From: Orientia chuto str. Dubai | Lineage (GTDB): Bacteria; Pseudomonadota; Alphaproteobacteria; Rickettsiales; Rickettsiaceae | NCBI RefSeq assembly: GCF_000964595.1 | Contig: NZ_LANP01000009.1 | Coordinates: 1 to 42,355, forward strand | DNA: 42,355 nt | Direction of reading: 5' to 3' | Shown: positions 18,159-26,738 of the stretch, in pieces | Numbering within the stretch: position 1 is the first letter of the stretch | Layout: each line of letters starts with the position of its first letter | The notes under the pieces: generated by a model | What the model was told of the DNA's origin: nothing | Databases searched by the model: none | Seen by the model: the letters and a program-made list of their open reading frames with translations, nothing else | Program-made: the position numbers and the translations under genes

Positions 18159-19196
18159 CTAAACCTGCACATTACAATCCAAGTACATTTCACCTGTTGG
18201 TTTAGTATAAATATTTTGTAATTCATGATGTATACCGCACTCTTGGTTATTAACATCATCATATATGTTATTAGTACTGTCAATATTGGCAACAGAAATA
18301 GCGGAGCTTACATTAGCTGCTTGACTATTTTCTTCGGCTGTACTTGGATTATTCTGCAGTTTGTTTTTCTTCTGGACACGAGCATATATAGGAGACAACT
18401 GTACTTGAGTGTCAGGATTAAAAGGTTCAGCAGTAAAATCACTACTTGGCGGGATGCTTTGTAACTCAGCATACTCATCTTCATTTTTGCTAAGCAAATC
18501 GTTTTTCTTGTTGAGTAAATGTTCTAGCTTATTGCTTTTGCGATTAAGATAGCAGATTGCTGCTAAGGCAGCAGATGTTGTGATTGCTCCTACTATAACT
18601 ATAAGTGGTACATAGTTATTATCTTCGCATTGAGTATGAGTAGTATCAATAGCATCATTGCTATTATTGTTGTTTTCATCAAGCATTGTTAGGTTATATA
18701 TGCTGCAATATGCTTCTATTAAATACTCTTTAGCGCAATTTTTTACTACTTTACAGGTTATATTAGTATATTGTTCAACATTAAAAAGGCCATTTACTAT
18801 TTCAAAAATACCAACACTATCGCTAATATCGGTACTTATATGCTTAGATGTTAAATTTTGAGTGGACATACAATGTTCAGTAACAATGGTTGACAACGCT
18901 TTTAATGTTAGCTTTTTAGTGCAATGCTCAGTAATACTTTCTAATGCCTCTGTAGGATTAGATACACCGAATACTAAGTCACTACTACACTCTTTAGAAT
19001 CATATAAATGGTTGCTGTAGCTGTTACCACCATCATGCAGCGGTCGAAGAAAAATAGAGCCACACATCTCGTATGCTCTAAATCCCAATAGCTTTACTAA
19101 GCCTACTATTTCCTTAGAAATAGCAACAATACAATGCTTACTACTTCCTCCAGCAATATTGTGTTTAATATTTGAAACATTACCCATAATACTCAT
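18159..19196 (-). CDS. Single-pass membrane protein with cysteine-bearing N-domain and five tyrosine motifs in its tail
   Basis: I recognise no family for this 345-residue protein. Residues 1-195 are a soluble region with nine cysteines. Residues about 196-217 (VPLIVIVGAITTSAALAAIC) form one membrane segment, followed by a positive stretch (NRKSNK). The tail (218-345) is polar and carries tyrosines in spaced short motifs: EYAELQS (Y242), SPIYARVQ (Y271), NNIYDDV (Y312), QNIYTKP (Y330) and EMYLDC (Y338). SPIYARV resembles the EPIYA motif of bacterial effectors phosphorylated in host cells; YAEL, YARV and YDDV fit YxxL/V, and YTKP fits YxxP. A strong AAGGTGG lies 7 bases before the ATG. A host-signalling role is inference from the motifs only; no signal peptide is visible, so export route and topology are unknown. 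Confidence 0.75.
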   Translation of the reverse strand: MSIMGNVSNIKHNIAGGSSKHCIVAISKEIVGLVKLLGFRAYEMCGSIFLRPLHDGGNSYSNHLYDSKECSSDLVFGVSNPTEALESITEHCTKKLTLKALSTIVTEHCMSTQNLTSKHISTDISDSVGIFEIVNGLFNVEQYTNITCKVVKNCAKEYLIEAYCSIYNLTMLDENNNNSNDAIDTTHTQCEDNNYVPLIVIVGAITTSAALAAICYLNRKSNKLEHLLNKKNDLLSKNEDEYAELQSIPPSSDFTAEPFNPDTQVQLSPIYARVQKKNKLQNNPSTAEENSQAANVSSAISVANIDSTNNIYDDVNNQECGIHHELQNIYTKPTGEMYLDCNVQV

Positions 19197-19214
19197 AAAT
19201 AACCACCTTGTATT

Positions 19215-19248
19215 TAAATACTATAAAGCTTCAAGTGTATAGTATTTA
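19215..19248. promoter_or_regulatory. 11-bp perfect inverted repeat just upstream of the tyrosine-motif gene
   Basis: Arms at 19215-19225 (TAAATACTATA) and 19238-19248 (TATAGTATTTA) are exact reverse complements separated by 12 bases. The repeat lies 19-52 bases before the ATG at 19196, just upstream of the Shine-Dalgarno sequence. It could be an operator or a leader hairpin. Confidence 0.55.
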
Positions 19249-19459
19249 TTTCAGTTGTCAACATTACTAAAATATTTAATTACATACTGTATTTTTGAAA
19301 GCATATCAAATTTAGATATTTCTAAGTGTTATTTCCGACTATTATTCTCTAATAGCATAAATTCATATTTAGCGTAATTAACTTTATATTTTCCTAAGAC
19401 AATATATATTCTTTATTTAAATCTTTAAAATCTATTTAGGCATGATTACAATAATTTAC

Positions 19460-22400
19460 TTAACCGCCCATATAGTTTATTTCCTCATCCTCTGAACTGC
19501 CTGAAAATATCTCATCCTCTGAACTGCCTGATGAAAACATCTTAGCATTTGTAATATCTTTCTCCTTTGTTACTTCTGACGTTCCTGGTTGCAAATAATC
19601 ATCTATGTTCAATTCAATATTAGTGTTTTCTGTTGTAGTGAAATCCAATTTCTCAATATTATCTCTAAGTCTGATCATATATTTAGTTATTTCTGCAATA
19701 GGTGGAGTCATAATAGTATGCTCATGTTTTTGAAGCCATTTTATGCAATTATTTAGATTTTGATTTCCAAATGATTTTTTAAATATTTTTAAATCCGTAT
19801 ACTCATGTTGCAATATGTGTATAATTCCTATAATTCTGTTTCTAATCATGTTAGATATTTCTTCTTGATCAGTTTTTTTATCCATATTTTTGTGCTGGAG
19901 CTCTAAGAAGTTTGCTCGTGTAGCAAAGAATGGCTGATGTTTTTTATCTTGAAAACATAATACATTATTAAATGTTTCTTTGCTTAGATATTTAGTATCG
20001 CACTCAGCCAATATAACTATTATATAGTTATATAGCTCTTCAATTTCTTTTTCTAAATTCCCAGAAACTTCTTTTGAAATATTGATGAATTCTAATATAT
20101 TTAGAAATAATTCTGAATTTTTTCCAATTGCATGATTTACTATCTCACCAAATGCATCGTCCATAAATGCATGAAATATATGTACTAATTCTACAACTAT
20201 TTCTTTGATAAATTCCTCACATTGTTTCAATATTTCATAATCTTGAAGTTCATCAGCTAAGTTTGCTTTTAATCTGGATATATTGATGAATTCCTTTAAT
20301 ATTGGGCATTCTTGATGGAAACCAGTTTTCTTAGGTATCAGTTCTTCTTTATAAATTTCTGTTTGATACATTGTAATACTGTCCTTTCGCTTCTCAATCT
20401 CTGTTGAGCTTGCTTTAATTAATTTTGATATTACAGAAAAAAATGTCTCTCCATATGGAGTAGAATAATTTATTAGCTCAGCACTGAATTTACTTTCAGT
20501 ATCTTTTTCCTTAATATTAATTAATATATTAAATATAAGCCAAACTATATTATACTTTGGCTGTAATTCTAAGTCGTATTCATCAATAGCAAGATATTCT
20601 AATATTGCATGCCAAATTGAAATAACATTCTTCTCATTATCTTCATCAATCTTAAAATTTAAGAACTGTTGAACAAATTCAATATCTTTTTTGCTACTAA
20701 AAAATAAAAATTCCGTAGCCACTTCAATTGTAGTAATGTAATCCTTAGGATTTCCATGAAAATTTTGCGTTATATATTTTAATATTACAGACTGAAGCGT
20801 ATCACCACACAATGTTTTATAATCTATTAGCTTATTATATAATCCTGGACATAATTTCTCTACAGTTTCTGATATTTTAATTATATTTAAAATTGGCTTG
20901 CAATCATTTTTTACTTTAGCATATTCTAGTGCTGCTGAAAGTAGTGTATCGATACTTTCAGTAAATATCTTTTTACATAATTCCATATCTTCATCTTTTT
21001 CTTTATCAATGTTTCTTAATGATTTGCAGATACTATTAACCAAATTGCAGCTTTTTTGTTCTTCTATATATTTTAACAGTATTGAAAAAACTGTGTTACC
21101 ATCATCAAGTTGGTATTTAATTAATTCATTAATCAAGTTAATTCCATTTGACTTAGCTATAGAAGATATGGCAAAAACACATTCTATTATTGCAGTATTA
21201 TTTACACCTTTAATATTATATGCGCGCAATAAATATATTGCTGATGCAGTAACATCAAAAAACTCATCACATTCTATTATTGCATTGTCATTTACACCTT
21301 TAATATTATATGTGCGCAATAAATGCATTGCTAATGCAGTAACATCAAAACACTCATCACATTTACTTTCATATATAAATTGTAATACCATAGAATGAAT
21401 TGTATCACCATTTTCAATTTTATATGTTGTAAATATCTTGAACAACTCATTATCTATAAACTTTGATCCAAGCAACAATACAATTAGTGGTGCATATTGT
21501 TGTTCCTTTATTATGATGCTAAGGAATACTGGTAAGATTTGTTTAGATGTTATTAATTCTATAAGTGTTTCGTTTACGATTGTTTCAAATATATCAATTG
21601 CTTGACTAAATGTGTCTGCATTGTCAAATATTTGTTCATTTATTGTTGAAATCACATATTCCAATACTTGGTATAATTTTTGTTCAAGCACCTTTGTTCT
21701 GTTGATACGTATTAGAGCCTTGATTATATTGATTGCATCATTTACTTCTATATTTTCATTGTTACATTTTATATAGTTTTTTACTATTTTTTTATCTTCA
21801 TTTCGAATATTGTCTTTGATGATATCAAAAATAAATTTTTCTTCAGTATATTCATTGCATTCGTCTGACACCGTATTGGTTATCATTGTATTATCTTCAT
21901 TAACATGCTCATTAGAGGTTTCTATGCTATCTGTCAGCGCACTAAATAACTTGTTATACGTAATGTTGTCTGTACTTTTCGAGTATACAGTGTCAAATTT
22001 TTTATTTACATTCATATTAGTCATTAAAAAAGCAGTAAGCACTGTGATAACTTGTTGATATTGATCTATCAAGAACAATTTATTATTATTTTTCACTCCA
22101 TTCATTTTAACTGATTGAATAAGTGGTATCGTTATCTGCTCAGCTTTAGATTGATCTGCAGTTCTTATTACTGCATCTTTTCTATTTTCTATATTAAAAC
22201 TTCGACTTATAGCATTTTGTCTAAAAATAATACTATGTGGTTTATTTGATGCTATATTATCTGCTTTTCTATAACTTTGTTGGTTATTTTGTCGCTGTCC
22301 TAGTTTTAAGCTACAATCACTATTTATACACGTAATGCTAATCAGAGAATATACTATATAATTTCTAAATGTTTCAGCATCCTTTTTATTGGATGCTCTA

Positions 22401-22654
22401 GTACTAGAATTAGCAATAATATTATTAACAAACTGATTATCGAATTCTAAATCTTGATTGCTAGGTACAGTAAATTGTTGATTTTTAATATTGAATTGCA
22501 TAAATGGTATAGACACATTAAAGTCTATATTAGCATCATTAATACTACCAGTCCTTAAATTTAATTCTTTAGCAAAAAACAAGACTGCTGAATCAATAGT
22601 ACAAAATAATGTTATACTTACCAGCTTATCTTTATATAGTAATCTTACTCTCAA
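19460..22654 (-). CDS. Large helical repeat protein, probably the C-terminal part of a (p)ppGpp-synthetase fusion
   Basis: The 1064-residue open frame starts at a TTG (22654), a weak start, and is open further upstream. Read upstream to about 22735, this frame gives AAHWRYKSNFIKEKSTRN, the expected continuation of the synthetase encoded just before it. The region after the TTG (DKLVSITLFCTIDSAVLFFA) could be a worn TGS-like domain or, less likely, a signal peptide. From about 270 to 1000 the protein is mostly alpha-helical with loosely repeated modules marked by GDTIHSMVLQF (416), GNTVFSILLKY (519), GDTLQSVILKY (617) and GETFFSVISKL (735), suggesting a solenoid. A 30-residue tandem duplication lies at 432-491. 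The acidic C-terminus repeats SGSSEDEIFSGSSEDEE. I recognise no named family for the solenoid. Confidence 0.7.
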   Translation of the reverse strand: MRVRLLYKDKLVSITLFCTIDSAVLFFAKELNLRTGSINDANIDFNVSIPFMQFNIKNQQFTVPSNQDLEFDNQFVNNIIANSSTRASNKKDAETFRNYIVYSLISITCINSDCSLKLGQRQNNQQSYRKADNIASNKPHSIIFRQNAISRSFNIENRKDAVIRTADQSKAEQITIPLIQSVKMNGVKNNNKLFLIDQYQQVITVLTAFLMTNMNVNKKFDTVYSKSTDNITYNKLFSALTDSIETSNEHVNEDNTMITNTVSDECNEYTEEKFIFDIIKDNIRNEDKKIVKNYIKCNNENIEVNDAINIIKALIRINRTKVLEQKLYQVLEYVISTINEQIFDNADTFSQAIDIFETIVNETLIELITSKQILPVFLSIIIKEQQYAPLIVLLLGSKFIDNELFKIFTTYKIENGDTIHSMVLQFIYESKCDECFDVTALAMHLLRTYNIKGVNDNAIIECDEFFDVTASAIYLLRAYNIKGVNNTAIIECVFAISSIAKSNGINLINELIKYQLDDGNTVFSILLKYIEEQKSCNLVNSICKSLRNIDKEKDEDMELCKKIFTESIDTLLSAALEYAKVKNDCKPILNIIKISETVEKLCPGLYNKLIDYKTLCGDTLQSVILKYITQNFHGNPKDYITTIEVATEFLFFSSKKDIEFVQQFLNFKIDEDNEKNVISIWHAILEYLAIDEYDLELQPKYNIVWLIFNILINIKEKDTESKFSAELINYSTPYGETFFSVISKLIKASSTEIEKRKDSITMYQTEIYKEELIPKKTGFHQECPILKEFINISRLKANLADELQDYEILKQCEEFIKEIVVELVHIFHAFMDDAFGEIVNHAIGKNSELFLNILEFINISKEVSGNLEKEIEELYNYIIVILAECDTKYLSKETFNNVLCFQDKKHQPFFATRANFLELQHKNMDKKTDQEEISNMIRNRIIGIIHILQHEYTDLKIFKKSFGNQNLNNCIKWLQKHEHTIMTPPIAEITKYMIRLRDNIEKLDFTTTENTNIELNIDDYLQPGTSEVTKEKDITNAKMFSSGSSEDEIFSGSSEDEEINYMGG
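21182..21361 (-). repeat. Two tandem 90-bp repeats in the solenoid gene
   Basis: Units at 21272-21361 and 21182-21271 encode 30 residues each, beginning CDECFDVTALAMHLLRTYNI and CDEFFDVTASAIYLLRAYNI. They differ at only a few residues, so the duplication is recent compared with the more diverged modules around it. Confidence 0.9.
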
Positions 22655-22695
22655 AATAAGATTATGTAATTCACTATTACATCCATATAGCTTCT

Positions 22696-23706
22696 CTATT
22701 GTATTACGTGTACTTTTTTCCTTAATAAAATTACTTTTATACCTCCAATGTGCAGCAGACCAGATTGAGCAACTTCATGCATCTTGCTAGTACGTATCTG
22801 CACCTCAATTTTTTGCTTTGTCGGACCAATTATTATTGTATGAAGAGACTGGTATCCGTTTTGCTTTGGTACTTTAATAAAATCCTGAACCTTTTCAGGT
22901 AAAAACTCATAATCATTATGTAGCAACTTTAATACTGTGTAACAACGTGCTAATGCATCATGGGTAGAATCTATAATAACTCTAAGAGCAATAATATCAT
23001 TTAACTGATCTAATCTAATGCTCTTATTTTCCATTTTTTGTTGAATGGAACAAAAAGATTTAATTCTAGCTGATATCACTGCTTTAATTTCAGCGTGCTG
23101 TAAATTGTCTCGAATTTTATCAGCAATATTATAAATTACTAACTCTGCATCTTTTATAGTGTTTAGGTAGTCTATGATATCTCTTTCTGAAGCACTAAAT
23201 AGTAAGTTTTTTAGAAAAAATTTATGTACTTTGGTTTGTATATCATTTATTCCTAACTCAGTTATTAGTGGTAAATAAACTTCTAATATTTCTACTATAA
23301 TATATTGACTTTGCTCTTTAGTTATTTGAATTCGGTTAAATAGGCTTATATAGTGTAACAAATATGCTAGCCGAACAAGAAGTACCTCTATTTTTAGGTC
23401 TTTATCTATTTCTAGTAATATAGTTCTTGTTTGATTTAGATCATTTTGTAGGTAGTTATTAAATGATATTTTAAGATAATTTTTGACTAGTTTAACAATA
23501 TCTAGACCAAAATTATTTTTTATTTTTGTTAAATCAGATTTGGTAATTTTCGGATCAGATATATTAATGGTTGTACAAAGCATTGATGCAATTACTAAGC
23601 TGTAGTTTGGGTATATAGCTACAATTATTTGTCCTATCTCTAATGGATAAAGCGCGTGGTATATACAATTTTTAACAGCAAAATCTATTGTTTTTTGCAT
23701 AGTCAT
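22696..23706 (-). CDS. RelA/SpoT-type (p)ppGpp synthetase domain, hydrolase motifs lost, frame broken at its C-terminal end
   Basis: The synthetase makes (p)ppGpp from ATP and GTP or GDP. I chose the ATG at 23706 (MTMQKTIDFAVKNC). The N-terminal region matches the hydrolase fold (YPLEIGQIIVAIYP, YSLVIASML), but the His-Asp pair expected after IASML is absent (CTTI). The synthetase part is well kept: RIKSFCSIQQKM, LNDIIALRVI, KVPKQNGYQSLHT and IEVQIRTSKMHEVAQSG. The frame then changes: this ORF ends with unrelated residues (LLHIGGIKV), while the next frame reads AAHWRYK, the normal continuation. One added base near 22750 joins it to the 1064-residue protein downstream, giving 1415 residues. 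Small rel/spoT genes are common RAGE cargo in Rickettsiales. Confidence 0.85.
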   Translation of the reverse strand: MTMQKTIDFAVKNCIYHALYPLEIGQIIVAIYPNYSLVIASMLCTTINISDPKITKSDLTKIKNNFGLDIVKLVKNYLKISFNNYLQNDLNQTRTILLEIDKDLKIEVLLVRLAYLLHYISLFNRIQITKEQSQYIIVEILEVYLPLITELGINDIQTKVHKFFLKNLLFSASERDIIDYLNTIKDAELVIYNIADKIRDNLQHAEIKAVISARIKSFCSIQQKMENKSIRLDQLNDIIALRVIIDSTHDALARCYTVLKLLHNDYEFLPEKVQDFIKVPKQNGYQSLHTIIIGPTKQKIEVQIRTSKMHEVAQSGLLHIGGIKVILLRKKVHVIQ

Positions 23707-23739
23707 TATAATCCAAATGATAATTTGGCGTTTATACAA

Positions 23740-24417
23740 TTAACCATTACACCTAGCATATATATCTTCCATCTTAATATTGGTACTACGATATCTTAAA
23801 TAAACATTAAAACCTTTATATAATTTAGAGTATAATACTTTTTTATGAAAATCACCGAGATTTAATAATACTTTTAAATTATTATTACATTTAAACAATT
23901 AAATTGCTAAATTTTTGGGGTTGAGGTATAAGTACATAAATTAATCAATATCTATATTATTTTAGGATAAAAGTAAAAAACTAAAATAATTTAATTATAA
24001 AGCATAAGTAAATGTCATACTAGAAAATTTAATGCATTGATAGTTGTTATGATTAATAGTTGAATGTTAAGTTAATGTTCTTAATTGTATATAAGAACAA
24101 TTCAAGTTTTTTATGAAGCAACATTAAACATATCTTAATGAAGCTATTTAGCCAATGAATTAACAAAGTGCTGAATAAAATCATGTAGTATTTTCTTATA
24201 AAGTTTATTACATATTCAATTTAATATAATATAGTTTGCAAGAGTTTAGATTTTATGCTGAGCTTTAATAAGCATAAAATACAAGATTTATAAATCTAAA
24301 GTATATGACATGATGTTATCTATGCTTGCTGTAATTTATGTAATAATAACATGTATAGCCTCAAAATTTGAATTTTATAAATTATATAGCGAGTAAGTTT
24401 ATGGAGAATTTTTACAG
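23740..24417. other. Gene-free stretch upstream of rne, with several hairpins
   Basis: No supportable open frame. It holds three inverted repeats: TGTTCTTA/TAAGAACA (24076-24083 and 24092-24099), ATTTTATGCT/AGCATAAAAT (24250-24259 and 24271-24280) and the 14-bp palindrome AGATTTATAAATCT (24284-24297). The last two lie 120-170 bases before the rne start and may be in its leader. A GGAGA at 24403-24407 serves the rne ATG. Confidence 0.55.
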
Positions 24418-26418
24418 ATGAGCAAAAGAATTATAATAGATGCAAGTTACCCTAATGAAACTAGAGTAGCTTTAATAGATAATAGCTGTAGCATAGCAGA
24501 AATTGAATATGAAACAGCAAGCAAACATTTAATTAAGGGAAACATATATCTTGCAACAATTACTAATATTGAGCCTTCTTTGCAAGCTGCATTTATTGAT
24601 TATGGTAACGGGAAAAGTGGCTTTTTACCGTTTAGTGAAATACATCCAAATTATTATCATAATTCTATTAACCACTTGCCATTTAGTACTATTCCTCTTA
24701 TAGAAATTACTTCAGATGATATTAAGGAGCAGGAATTATATAATAATCTTTCAAGTGGTAAAGAAATTAATATTGAAGAATCTGATATTGATGATAGTAA
24801 AATAATTACAGCACTAAAAAATACTGAAAATATTCAAAACGATGAAATTGATCCACTAAGTAAACATAATGAGCAAAACAGTGTAGAATCATCAATGCCT
24901 GAAAAACAACAAGAAATTCAAGATGTAATTAGTAAAGGGCAAATGGTTTTAGTACAAGCAACTAAAGAATCTAGAGGTAATAAAAATGCGTCTTTTACTA
25001 CTTATATTTCTTTATCTGGGAAGTATTGTATACTAAATTCAAATTTACCAAATAACAGTGGTATTTCAAGAAGAATTACAAATTCAGAAGATAGAAAACA
25101 ATTAAAATCTATTGTAGGAGATATAATATCCAAAATAACAAATACATCTAGTGTTGTTATTAGAACTGCTGGTGCTGGTAGAACTTCCTATGAAATAAAA
25201 AAAGATTTTAATTATTTATTAAAGCTTTGGAATGAAATTATCAATACAGCTATACAGGTTAATTCTCCTGCATTCATTCACATTGAAAATGACATTATAA
25301 GAAGAACTATTCTTGATATGTATAATATTTCAGTTACAGAAATAATTATACAAGGCAAAGAAGCATACGATTGTGCTGTTAAGTTTATGAATGCTATTTT
25401 ACCATCTGACGTAGATAAAATTAAAGAACATAAATCTATAATTCCGATTTTTACACAATATAAGCTTGAAGAACAGCTTGCTACATTATATAAGCCAATA
25501 GTTAATCTTCCATCTGGAGGATATATTGTTATTAATCCAACAGAAGCTTTAATTGCAATTGATGTGAACTCTGGTAAAGACACTTCTGAACAAAATATTG
25601 AAGAAACAGCTATCAAAACTAACTTAGAAGCAGCAAAGGAAATTAGCCGTCAAATAAAGTTAAGAAATCTATCAGGGCTTATTACCATCGATTTTATTTG
25701 CATGTTAGATTCTAAAAATCATAAATTAATTGAAAAAAGTTTTAAGCAATATCTTATCAATGATAAAGCAAGAATACAAATTGATTCCATTAACCACCTT
25801 GGGGTGTTACAAATGTCCAGACAAAGATTAAGACCATCTTTCTTAGAGTCTAACTCAGTTATATGTTCTCATTGTAATGGAAAAGGCATAGTTAGAGCCG
25901 AAGAATCTAATGCTATGATTATATTACGTACTATTGAAAATGAAATATACGCATCTAAATCAAATATTGTAAATATTTATGCTCACTTGCATTCTATTAC
26001 ATATATTCTAAATAACAAGCGAGCAGAAATAGCTGCTATAGAGAAAAAGTACAATGTGCAATTAAAATTTTATAATGATTTTCAATCTACTTCAGATAGT
26101 TTTTCTATAGAAAAAGTTACACTATCTTCAAATACTACTAAAGATTCCATTCTGGAAACACCATTAGTAACTAGCTCTAAATTATTAGATAACATAGAAA
26201 ATCCTATTTTGAAAACAGTAGCTAATAATATTATTCCAGATTCTAAAATATTATTAACAAAAAGGAAGCAAAGAAAAGCAACTCTTGACCGAGAGTTGCA
26301 AATACCATCAGTTAAGAAAATATCTAAAGTTATAAATAAAAAGAGAAATAATCACAGTAAAACTGAAACTACTAAGCTAGTAAAAGGAAGAAAAAATATC
26401 GATGCTAAAAATACATAA
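24418..26418 (+). CDS. rne: Ribonuclease E/G
   Basis: RNase E/G cuts single-stranded RNA and drives mRNA turnover and rRNA/tRNA processing. The 666-residue protein starts with MSKRIIIDASYPNETRVALI and an S1 domain (IYLATITNIEPSLQAAFIDY), which is interrupted by an acidic insert of about 90 residues, as in other alphaproteobacteria. The catalytic aspartates are D382 (AIDVNSGK) and D425 (LITIDFICM), 43 apart as in the E. coli enzyme. The zinc-link cysteines are C483 and C486 (CSHCNGKG). The C-terminal tail is short and very basic (KRKQRKATL, KKRNNHSK), without the long degradosome scaffold of E. coli. The gene stands alone behind a 678-base upstream region with hairpins. Confidence 0.93.
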   Translation: MSKRIIIDASYPNETRVALIDNSCSIAEIEYETASKHLIKGNIYLATITNIEPSLQAAFIDYGNGKSGFLPFSEIHPNYYHNSINHLPFSTIPLIEITSDDIKEQELYNNLSSGKEINIEESDIDDSKIITALKNTENIQNDEIDPLSKHNEQNSVESSMPEKQQEIQDVISKGQMVLVQATKESRGNKNASFTTYISLSGKYCILNSNLPNNSGISRRITNSEDRKQLKSIVGDIISKITNTSSVVIRTAGAGRTSYEIKKDFNYLLKLWNEIINTAIQVNSPAFIHIENDIIRRTILDMYNISVTEIIIQGKEAYDCAVKFMNAILPSDVDKIKEHKSIIPIFTQYKLEEQLATLYKPIVNLPSGGYIVINPTEALIAIDVNSGKDTSEQNIEETAIKTNLEAAKEISRQIKLRNLSGLITIDFICMLDSKNHKLIEKSFKQYLINDKARIQIDSINHLGVLQMSRQRLRPSFLESNSVICSHCNGKGIVRAEESNAMIILRTIENEIYASKSNIVNIYAHLHSITYILNNKRAEIAAIEKKYNVQLKFYNDFQSTSDSFSIEKVTLSSNTTKDSILETPLVTSSKLLDNIENPILKTVANNIIPDSKILLTKRKQRKATLDRELQIPSVKKISKVINKKRNNHSKTETTKLVKGRKNIDAKNT

Positions 26419-26738
26419 AATATTAACCTTATCGTAATTTTATTTTTTATTAGCTTACTCTAAATTTGATAAATTGCTTAATGATATGTAATTGTGTTTT
26501 AAACTGGTAATTAGAAGATAATATATTAAGTTGATGCTATTTTTCATGATATTCTTTCTCTTTGATATTTTTTTAACATCCAATAGATTGTCTTTTATCA
26601 TTTGTAAACCAGTTTGTTAAGTTGTTTTTTCATGACTTATATCCTAAGTCTTCTACTTAATTAGTCTTGAGCAAAAGTTGATAAATCTCTTTTCTATTAG
26701 CTTCCACACAAGGTTGTATTTGCTTTTCCACATCTATT
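26419..26738. other. Gene-free gap between the convergent ends of rne and the glutamate dehydrogenase gene
   Basis: Stops occur in all frames. There is no RNA gene and no clear terminator hairpin that I can see. Confidence 0.5.

Noticed and set aside
20898-21398. Plus-strand open frame of 166 codons
   Set aside because: It is the shadow of the minus-strand solenoid gene; it contains the reversed 90-bp repeat and has no protein-like character of its own.
22570-22654. Signal peptide at the start of the solenoid frame
   Set aside because: The hydrophobic stretch is in frame with the upstream synthetase continuation, so it is more likely internal (possibly a worn TGS-like domain) than a true N-terminus.
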